Assembly (NCBI RefSeq): GCF_938036805.1 | Contig: NZ_CALHWC010000069.1 | Location: forward strand, 1 to 11,017 | Length of the DNA stretch: 11,017 nt | From: an uncultured Streptococcus sp. | GTDB taxonomy: Bacteria; Bacillota; Bacilli; Lactobacillales; Streptococcaceae | Direction of reading: 5' to 3' | Part shown: piece after piece, positions 6,459 through 11,017 of the stretch | How positions within the stretch are numbered: the stretch's first letter is position 1 | Layout of the letters: each line of letters starts with the position of its first letter | Notes under the pieces: generated by a model | What the model was told of the DNA's origin: nothing | The model's input: the letters and a program-made list of their open reading frames with translations, nothing else | Database searches by the model: none | Made by a program: the position numbers and the translations under genes

Positions 6459-6506
6459 GTGGGACAGAAATCGGTAATTCGTTAGAATTCGATTTCGTCG
6501 TCCCAC
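6459..6506. repeat. Long hairpin GTGGGAC...GTCCCAC
   Basis: GTGGGAC pairs with GTCCCAC (6459-6465 with 6500-6506), GAAATCG with CGATTTC (6467-6473 with 6490-6496) and AATTC with GAATT (6476-6480 with 6485-6489), around the loop GTTA. Only a single base, a GT and a GTC remain unpaired. There is no T-run after it, so it is not a standard terminator; it looks like the left part of the repeat. Confidence 0.7.
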
Positions 6507-6515
6507 CTCCGCACA

Positions 6516-6568
6516 GTTGAGTAGGGCTGTAAAAGCTGATGAAATCAGCGTAATAGAGCCTACTCAAC
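6516..6568. repeat. Nested hairpin GTTGAGTAGG...CCTACTCAAC
   Basis: A perfect ten-base inverted repeat (6516-6525 with 6559-6568), extendable past one unpaired G by CT/AG, encloses a second perfect hairpin, GCTGAT-GAA-ATCAGC (6535-6549). It has no T-run on either strand. The two nested stems suggest a folded RNA or a cruciform rather than a terminator. Confidence 0.65.
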
Positions 6569-6677
6569 CACTGCGTCTTGCTCGACAATCCAAAGACAAT
6601 TGAGGAGTTTGGGACAAAAAGATTTCAATTTTTAAAAATCTTAATTATTAAGCCCTTCAAATCTATAATTAAATGCG

Positions 6678-6732
6678 AAAAGCGAACAAAGCAGAATTCT
6701 GATTAACAGAAAACTAGTTTTGTTCGCTTTTT
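6678..6732 (+). terminator. Bidirectional terminator between arcR and arcT
   Basis: AAAAGCGAACAAA (6678-6690) pairs perfectly over 13 bases with TTTGTTCGCTTTT (6719-6731), followed on the plus strand by a further T and then TATATTT. The A and T flanks of the stem also give a T-run on the minus strand, so it can stop both the arcR and arcT transcripts. The loop is long, 28 bases, and contains the palindrome CAGAATTCTG. No nearer terminator was seen after arcT. Confidence 0.65.
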
Positions 6733-6827
6733 ATATTTGAGGTCGGACTTTTGTCCCACTCTCTTTCTTTTTGATTCACAGTTTTTACTTGGAAAAATCC
6801 GCAACACTGATATCTATCCTAGCAATT

Positions 6828-8162
6828 TTACTCTCCTGCCAAGCGGTAGATAGTCTCAGCATAGATATCCATCGCACGATAGAGATCATCTAAAGATGCT
6901 CTTTCATTGGCTTGATGTTCCGTCTGCTCAGCCCCTGGGAATAGAGCGCCGAAGGCCACACAGTTTGGCATGGTCCGAGCAAAGGTAGCCCCACCAGAGG
7001 ACATAGCTGGACTAGTATCGCCCGTCTTTTCTTGGTAGATGGCCATCAAGGTGCTGACCAGTTCGCTGTCCTTAGGTACATAAAGCGGAGCCAGATAGTC
7101 AAATTCTTCATAGCTCAGCTGGTAGCGCCCAGCAATCTCTGCTAGTTTTGCCACTAGCTGATCTTTATCCGCCAAAACAGGAATCCGAATATCAATACGG
7201 ATTTCAGACTTTTCTGAGTTCAGCGTCAGACCTGCAATATTAAAGGAAAGTCTACCAGAGGGTTCATCTGAAATGTCGCCAAATAAACGGCCGCCAGTCG
7301 CATCTTCTCCCACTGCTTCCGCAATAAAGGCCAAGGCAGGATGGCCTTGTAAAGGCTGCAAAACTGTCGCCAGTCGAACAATAGCATTGATACCTTCAGC
7401 TGCATCCTTGGCATGCTTGGGCAGGCCGAGAACAGTAACTTGTTGGTCATTTTGCTCAGAGTCAAAAGAAGCTACTTGCAAACCTGCCACGACCTGCTTC
7501 AAAAGCTCTCCTTGGTAGCTAGCCTTGCCAGGCACAACATTAAAGGCTGCTCCTGCTTCTAGGTCTAGCTTATCTGAGCCAGGACCATGCAGCTTGACTT
7601 GCAAGAGGCCTTTTTCAGCATAGGTCAGAGGGAAAGAAGAATCTGGTGCAAAACCAAGCGTCGCTCTTTCTTCTAGTTCATTGTACCGCCCCATGCAGCG
7701 CCAAAGTGTCTCCTCGTCTGTACCAAAGATAAAACGCACCCGCTTTTTAAATTTTACCCCGCTATCTAACAGAGCCTTGACTGCGTAAAGAGCAGCCATT
7801 GATGGTCCCTTATCATCTTGGACACCACGTCCGAATATCCATCCGTCTTTGATAGTTGCCTCAAATGGCGGTGTCCGCCAATCCGCTTCATCACCTGATG
7901 GAACAACATCCAAATGACAGAGAACGGCCAGGAGCTCTGCTCCCTGACCGATTTCTGCATATCCGTAATAACCTTTAGGGTCAAGATAGGTAGTAAAACC
8001 TAAATCTCGACAAATCTCTAAAGTTTTTTCTAGGACATCTTGGATTGCTTGTCCAAAAGGTGTTCCATTTTCTCCTTCATTGAGTACCGAAGGATAGGAA
8101 ATCAAGGTTTTTAATGATGTAAGAAATTCATCTTTAACTTGATTCGTGATATATGTTTTCAT
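6828..8162 (-). CDS. arcT: M20-family metallopeptidase of the ADI operon (ArcT)
   Basis: A cytoplasmic zinc aminoacyl-dipeptidase of the M20 family, near PepV-type dipeptidases. Likely metal and catalytic residues are in order: HLD (His83, Asp85), GRGVQDDKGP with bridging Asp116, GTDEET with catalytic Glu150 and ligand Glu151, APDSSFPL with Asp174, and His416 near the C-terminus. 444 residues fits the family. The ATG at 8162 follows GAGGTGA by four bases, and 21 bases separate it from arcD, so the two are co-transcribed. In Streptococcus gordonii and relatives the gene at this operon position is called arcT; older notes called it a transaminase, which this sequence does not support. A role in freeing arginine or ornithine from peptides is inferred from context. 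Confidence 0.9.
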   Translation of the reverse strand: MKTYITNQVKDEFLTSLKTLISYPSVLNEGENGTPFGQAIQDVLEKTLEICRDLGFTTYLDPKGYYGYAEIGQGAELLAVLCHLDVVPSGDEADWRTPPFEATIKDGWIFGRGVQDDKGPSMAALYAVKALLDSGVKFKKRVRFIFGTDEETLWRCMGRYNELEERATLGFAPDSSFPLTYAEKGLLQVKLHGPGSDKLDLEAGAAFNVVPGKASYQGELLKQVVAGLQVASFDSEQNDQQVTVLGLPKHAKDAAEGINAIVRLATVLQPLQGHPALAFIAEAVGEDATGGRLFGDISDEPSGRLSFNIAGLTLNSEKSEIRIDIRIPVLADKDQLVAKLAEIAGRYQLSYEEFDYLAPLYVPKDSELVSTLMAIYQEKTGDTSPAMSSGGATFARTMPNCVAFGALFPGAEQTEHQANERASLDDLYRAMDIYAETIYRLAGE

Positions 8163-8183
8163 GGAATCACCTCACTCACTATT

Positions 8184-9698
8184 TTATAGGAATGGAAGGA
8201 AAGTTCCAAGGAGAAGAAGGGCGATAGTCACTACAATGATAGCGACAACGAGTTTGCCCATGAATTTCCACCAAGTACCGATGTTGATACGTCCAAGTGC
8301 AAGAGCTCCCATCACAATACCAGATGTTGGTGCAATCAAGTTCAAGACACCTGAAGCAGATTGGTAAGCAGTGATAATCAAGCTAGGACGTACATTGACA
8401 AATTCTCCAAGGGGAGCCATGATACCCATAGTCGCGCTGGCAAGACCAGATGAAGATGGGATCAAGAATGACATAGGCAGATAGAAGATATAAGTCAAAA
8501 CGATAAAGACTTGTGAAGATAGACCGCTCAGGCCTTCTTTACCCCAGTTGAGGATAGTATCTGTAATCATACCATCGTTCATGATAACTTGGATACCACG
8601 GGCAATTGCTACGATCAAGGCAACACTGAGCAAGTCAGCAGCACCATTCATGAAGGCAGAGATAATCTTGTCTTCTTTAAGACCATAAACAACACCAATA
8701 AGGATACCCATGAAGGCAAAGAGCATTGCTCCTTCTGGGAAGTACCAAGTACCCAAAGCAGCTGTAGATGAACCAATAATCTTACCGATAACTGGAAGAC
8801 CAGTCAACCAAGTGTTGAAGTTACCAAAAACAGTTATCTTCAAGTCTGTCCATGGAATGAAGCTCAATACCATCAAGACAAAAGTAAGAACAAAGAGTAC
8901 GAAGACATGTTTTTGTTTCTTAGTAAGAGTTGAATTGACGTTTTCTTCATCTTCTCCAACATTGAAGAATTTCATATCTTCTTCACGTGTTGCATAAGTA
9001 AGTGATTTAGTTGGATCTTTTTGAATCTTATCAGCATACTTGTAAACGAACCAAGTGCTAAGACCAGTCAAGGCAAACCAGAAGATCAAACGAAGGATAA
9101 TTCCTTCCCCAAGACCTACACCAGCAGTTGATGAAGCGATACCTGTTGCAAATGGGTTCAAGGTAGATGCCAAACATCCAATTTGAGAACCGAGCAGGAT
9201 AATGGCAACCCCCGTCAAGCTATCAAATCCAACGGCCATCATAACTGGCACAAGGAGAGGATAGAAGGCCATGGTTTCTTCACCCATACCATAAGTTGTA
9301 CCACCGAGTGCAAACAAAGGCATGAGAACCAAAATCAACATCTTTTCGCGGCCCTTGTATTTCTTCACAATAGAAGCAATACCCGTATCTAGCATACCAG
9401 TTTCATTGACAACGCCAAGGAAACCACCAACCATGAGGATGAAGAAGGCTACATCAATCGCTGCGCTGGTTTCTTTAATCAGCGAGCCTTCCTCTGGATG
9501 AGTACCTAGCATAGCCCGAATCGGTGCCATGAGAACATCCCAAATCCCTTGCGGATTTTGAGGTTGAGCCTTGTAAACACCATCCACAAAGGCACCTGCA
9601 GGGATGATCCAAGTCAACACTGCCATAATAGCAATGATTATCAACAAGACGGTATAAGATGAAGGCATCTTAAACCCTTTTTTAGCTTTTTCACTCAT
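8184..9698 (-). CDS. arcD: YfcC-family arginine/ornithine antiporter (ArcD)
   Basis: A membrane protein of 504 residues with a short charged N-terminus, about a dozen hydrophobic helices and a charged cytoplasmic loop near 215-265. It belongs to the YfcC/DcuC-like carrier family (PF03606), not the amino acid-polyamine (APC) family of the Pseudomonas and Lactococcus ArcD. Conserved small-residue segments such as GGTTYGMGEE (132-141) and SQIGCLASTLNPFATG (171-186) are typical of this family. It begins at ATG 9698, eight bases after AGGAGG. It lies between arcC and arcT, so import of arginine in exchange for ornithine is the natural role, and streptococcal ADI operons carry this same protein. 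The family match is firm; the transported pair is inferred from the operon. The 212-base gap before it suggests its own promoter. Confidence 0.92.
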   Translation of the reverse strand: MSEKAKKGFKMPSSYTVLLIIIAIMAVLTWIIPAGAFVDGVYKAQPQNPQGIWDVLMAPIRAMLGTHPEEGSLIKETSAAIDVAFFILMVGGFLGVVNETGMLDTGIASIVKKYKGREKMLILVLMPLFALGGTTYGMGEETMAFYPLLVPVMMAVGFDSLTGVAIILLGSQIGCLASTLNPFATGIASSTAGVGLGEGIILRLIFWFALTGLSTWFVYKYADKIQKDPTKSLTYATREEDMKFFNVGEDEENVNSTLTKKQKHVFVLFVLTFVLMVLSFIPWTDLKITVFGNFNTWLTGLPVIGKIIGSSTAALGTWYFPEGAMLFAFMGILIGVVYGLKEDKIISAFMNGAADLLSVALIVAIARGIQVIMNDGMITDTILNWGKEGLSGLSSQVFIVLTYIFYLPMSFLIPSSSGLASATMGIMAPLGEFVNVRPSLIITAYQSASGVLNLIAPTSGIVMGALALGRINIGTWWKFMGKLVVAIIVVTIALLLLGTFLPFL

Positions 9699-9743
9699 TT
9701 GTTTTTCCTCCTAATGTCTAACAAAGTGCAAAAAACCAACCAC

Positions 9744-9767
9744 TTTCTTAAATAAATATTTAAGAAA
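9744..9767. promoter_or_regulatory. AT-rich perfect palindrome upstream of arcD
   Basis: TTTCTTAAATA and TATTTAAGAAA form an 11-base perfect inverted repeat around AA. It overlaps the possible cre site by four bases and lies downstream of the proposed start of transcription. It could be an operator (ArgR-family boxes are AT-rich palindromes) or a weak hairpin in the leader. The sequence alone does not decide. Confidence 0.4.
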
Positions 9768-9777
9768 AACGCTTTCT
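9764..9777 (-). promoter_or_regulatory. Possible cre site (CcpA) upstream of arcD
   Basis: The minus strand reads AGAAAGCGTTTTTC, matching 11 of 14 positions of the cre consensus TGWAARCGYTWNCW, including the whole central AARCGYT. It lies about 11 bases after the proposed -10 element, a position where CcpA would block transcription. Carbon catabolite control of ADI operons is known, but the described cre is upstream of arcA; a second site here is inference. Confidence 0.5.
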
Positions 9778-9787
9778 ATTTATAATT

Positions 9788-9796
9788 ATTTTACCA
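9788..9796 (-). promoter_or_regulatory. Possible internal promoter of arcD-arcT
   Basis: The minus strand has TGG-TAAAAT, an extended -10 element with one mismatch, about 90 bases before the arcD start. The -35 region is only T-rich. The gap of 212 bases between arcC and arcD and the nearby cre-like site make an internal promoter plausible. Confidence 0.4.
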
Positions 9797-9823
9797 TATC
9801 AAGGTCTAAAAAACTAGTATTTT

Positions 9824-9848
9824 TTGAAAATATCACACTTATTTTCAA
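9824..9848. repeat. Hairpin TTGAAAATA...TATTTTCAA
   Basis: A nine-base perfect inverted repeat around a seven-base loop between arcC and arcD. On the minus strand it is followed by A-rich sequence, not T, so it is not a standard terminator. It may mark an mRNA processing or stability point between arcC and arcD. Confidence 0.4.
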
Positions 9849-9864
9849 GAATTATTCCTAATTT

Positions 9865-9896
9865 GATATAAAGATGTTAGAAATTAAATACATCTT
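9865..9896 (-). terminator. Weak terminator-like hairpin after arcC
   Basis: On the minus strand AAGATGT pairs with ACATCTT (9896-9890 with 9877-9871) around a twelve-base A/T-rich loop, followed by TATATC. The stem is short and AT-rich, so at best it stops part of the transcripts, which would lower arcD-arcT relative to arcC. Confidence 0.3.
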
Positions 9897-9910
9897 ATCA
9901 GTAAAATAAC

Positions 9911-10858
9911 TTATCCTTTTTCAATAATTGTTCCGCTTTCAGATTCAATCAAAGCTCCAAGGTTTTCAAGGGAAGTAATAACTGCTTTTCCTTCTGGACG
10001 GCCATTGACAAAAGCGATAGCTGCTTCTACTTTTGGAAGCATGCTTCCTGGTGCAAATTGGTCTTGTTTGATATATTCTTCCAGCTGAGCAACATTCACA
10101 TGTTCCAATTTTGCTTGGTCTGGTTTATTGTAGTTTACAAAGACATAGTCTACACCAGTTAAGACGATGAAGAGGTCAGCTTCGACTAATTCTGCCAAGC
10201 GTTGAGAAGCAAAGTCCTTATCAATAACAGCTTCCACACCAGCCAAATGACCGTTGTCTTCCTTGATGACTGGAATTCCTCCACCACCAGCAGCAACGAC
10301 CACTTGACCAGCATTCAAGAGGGTACGAATTGTTTCGATTTCCTTGATGTCAACAGGTTTTGGTGAAGCAACAACCTTGCGCCAACCGCGGCCAGCATCC
10401 TCTTTGAAAGTCGCTCCGCTCTTTTCAGCTTCTGCTTTTGCTTCTTCTTCTGAGTAGAAAGGACCGATTGGTTTGCTCAAGTTGACAAAAGCTGGGTCAT
10501 TTTTATCTACAACAACTTGTGTCACAACTGAAGCAACATCTTTTTCGATGCCTTCATCCAAGAGGGCATTTTGCAAGGCATTTTGTAGCCAGAAACCGAT
10601 GCTACCTTCTGTCATAGCAACAAGTGAATCAAGTGGGAAGGCAGGGTTCTTTTCAGAATCAGCCGCCAAGTGTTGGAGCAAAAGATTTCCAACTTGAGGA
10701 CCATTACCGTGAGTGATGATCAAATCATCCCCATTTTTGATCAGTTTTACAAGGTGCTTAGCTGTTTCTGCCAAAGCTTCCTGTTGAGCTTTTGCTGATG
10801 GATCAGAAGAAAGAATCGCATTTCCTCCCAAAGCTACTACAATTTTACGATTTGCCAT
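9911..10858 (-). CDS. arcC: Carbamate kinase
   Basis: Catalyses the last, ATP-yielding step of the arginine deiminase pathway: carbamoyl phosphate plus ADP gives ATP, CO2 and ammonia. The 315 residues match the usual length. Family motifs are complete: ALGGNAI (9-15), ITHGNGPQVGNL (48-59), the glycine loop AAGGGGIPV (189-197), VIDKD (211-215), LTGVDYV (233-239) and APGSMLPKVEAA (269-280). The ATG at 10858 follows AAAGGAG by five bases. It precedes arcD and arcT on the same strand and would follow arcA and arcB beyond the right edge. In oral streptococci this pathway gives acid tolerance through ammonia. Nothing is abnormal. Confidence 0.98.
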   Translation of the reverse strand: MANRKIVVALGGNAILSSDPSAKAQQEALAETAKHLVKLIKNGDDLIITHGNGPQVGNLLLQHLAADSEKNPAFPLDSLVAMTEGSIGFWLQNALQNALLDEGIEKDVASVVTQVVVDKNDPAFVNLSKPIGPFYSEEEAKAEAEKSGATFKEDAGRGWRKVVASPKPVDIKEIETIRTLLNAGQVVVAAGGGGIPVIKEDNGHLAGVEAVIDKDFASQRLAELVEADLFIVLTGVDYVFVNYNKPDQAKLEHVNVAQLEEYIKQDQFAPGSMLPKVEAAIAFVNGRPEGKAVITSLENLGALIESESGTIIEKG

Positions 10859-10950
10859 AAGTTCTCCTTTATCACATTCAATCGAATGGCTTTAGATTTT
10901 TGTTTAATATTTTTTCAAATTTTTATAAGAAATAACAGATTTCCATCATA

Positions 10951-10988
10951 TAAAAGAGGACTGGACTAAAGCTATTAGTCGCAGCCCT
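10951..10988 (-). terminator. Hairpin with T-run upstream of arcC
   Basis: On the minus strand AGGGCTG-(C)-GACTAA pairs with TTAGTC-CAGTCCT: 13 pairs with one bulged C and one G-U, around TAGCT, followed by CTTTTA. It looks like an intrinsic terminator or attenuator between the preceding gene (arcB is expected) and arcC. The remaining 90 bases to arcC are AT-rich and I see no gene or clear promoter in them. The sequence to the right of the hairpin is not recognisable as arcB coding sequence. Confidence 0.55.
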
Positions 10989-11017
10989 CATAGCTGTTGG
11001 TAGACGGTTTCTTATGT

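Larger units (their letters stand above)
6452..6766. repeat. 315-bp intergenic repeat-like element with 18-bp inverted ends
   Basis: This fills most of the 378-base gap between the convergent arcR and arcT; I see no gene in it. The left end AAAGAGAGTGGGACAGAA (6452-6469) and the reverse complement of the right end (6749-6766), AAAGAGAGTGGGACAAAA, match at 17 of 18 positions. A third, weaker copy, TTTGGGACAAAA, lies at 6608-6619, so the block may be two joined units (about 6452-6600 and 6601-6766). It contains hairpins at 6459-6506, 6516-6568, 6619-6642 and 6678-6731. It is not a BOX or RUP element by the motifs I know. GTGGGAC-type hairpins of this sort seem common between genes in oral streptococci, which I recall but cannot verify. 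No target-site duplication is apparent. Confidence 0.6.

Noticed and set aside
6452..6766. CRISPR array, insertion sequence or BOX/RUP element
   Set aside because: There are no evenly spaced direct repeats, no transposase frame, and the known BOX and RUP motifs are not seen.
8589..9392. Several plus-strand open frames within arcD
   Set aside because: They are shadows of the highly conserved arcD coding sequence.
9824..9848. Rho-independent terminator between arcC and arcD
   Set aside because: The stem is all but free of GC and is followed on the coding strand by A residues, not a T-run.
10862..11017. Partial arcB at the right edge
   Set aside because: No minus-strand frame here reads as the end of ornithine carbamoyltransferase. 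One frame is open but short and unrecognisable.

Overview
The window looks like chromosome of an oral, low-GC Streptococcus of the sanguinis/gordonii type. The reasons are the tail of an arginine deiminase (ADI) operon in the order arcC, arcD, arcT, with queA and an ArgR-family gene (arcR) converging on it. A competence-type coiA lies just before pepF, and the CoiA, NagB, ArcC and ArcD proteins are clearly streptococcal in character. The species call is inference. No phage, insertion sequence, CRISPR, tRNA or rRNA gene was seen, and no gene is evidently broken.

Layout, left to right. Positions 1-2376 are on the minus strand: the first 22 codons of pepF (runs off the left edge), coiA with a SigX (ComX) box TACGAATA ahead of it, and an MFS transporter closed by a terminator. 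Positions 2396-4619 are also minus: a PBP4-type D-alanyl-D-alanine carboxypeptidase with its own promoter and terminator, then nagB, whose promoter (TTGACA-17-TATAAT) carries a NagR/DasR-like operator in its spacer. At 4738 transcription switches to the plus strand: an extended -10 promoter, a 57-codon membrane microprotein that may be leaderless, queA and arcR, packed as one operon. Positions 6450-6827 separate the convergent arcR and arcT. They hold a 315-bp non-coding repeat with 18-bp inverted ends and several internal hairpins, one of which is a good bidirectional terminator. From 6828 to the right edge the minus strand carries arcT, arcD and arcC, with a probable CcpA site and an internal promoter between arcC and arcD and a terminator-like hairpin upstream of arcC.

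How the genes work together. ArcC makes ATP from carbamoyl phosphate (ArcA and ArcB would lie beyond the right edge). ArcD, of the YfcC type, would exchange arginine for ornithine. ArcT, an M20 metallopeptidase, could release arginine from peptides. ArcR is the likely arginine-responsive regulator of the pathway, co-transcribed with queA, a tRNA queuosine gene. NagB links amino-sugar catabolism to glycolysis, the carboxypeptidase trims peptidoglycan stem peptides, and CoiA acts on incoming DNA during competence.

The items most worth a second look are the 315-bp repeat, the possibly leaderless microprotein coupled to queA, the operator inside the nagB promoter, the AUG-UGA overlapping the GTG start of the carboxypeptidase gene, and the cysteine-rich ligand motif of ArcR. 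I found no clear undescribed multi-gene system; the genes are mostly familiar and the novelty lies in small and non-coding elements.
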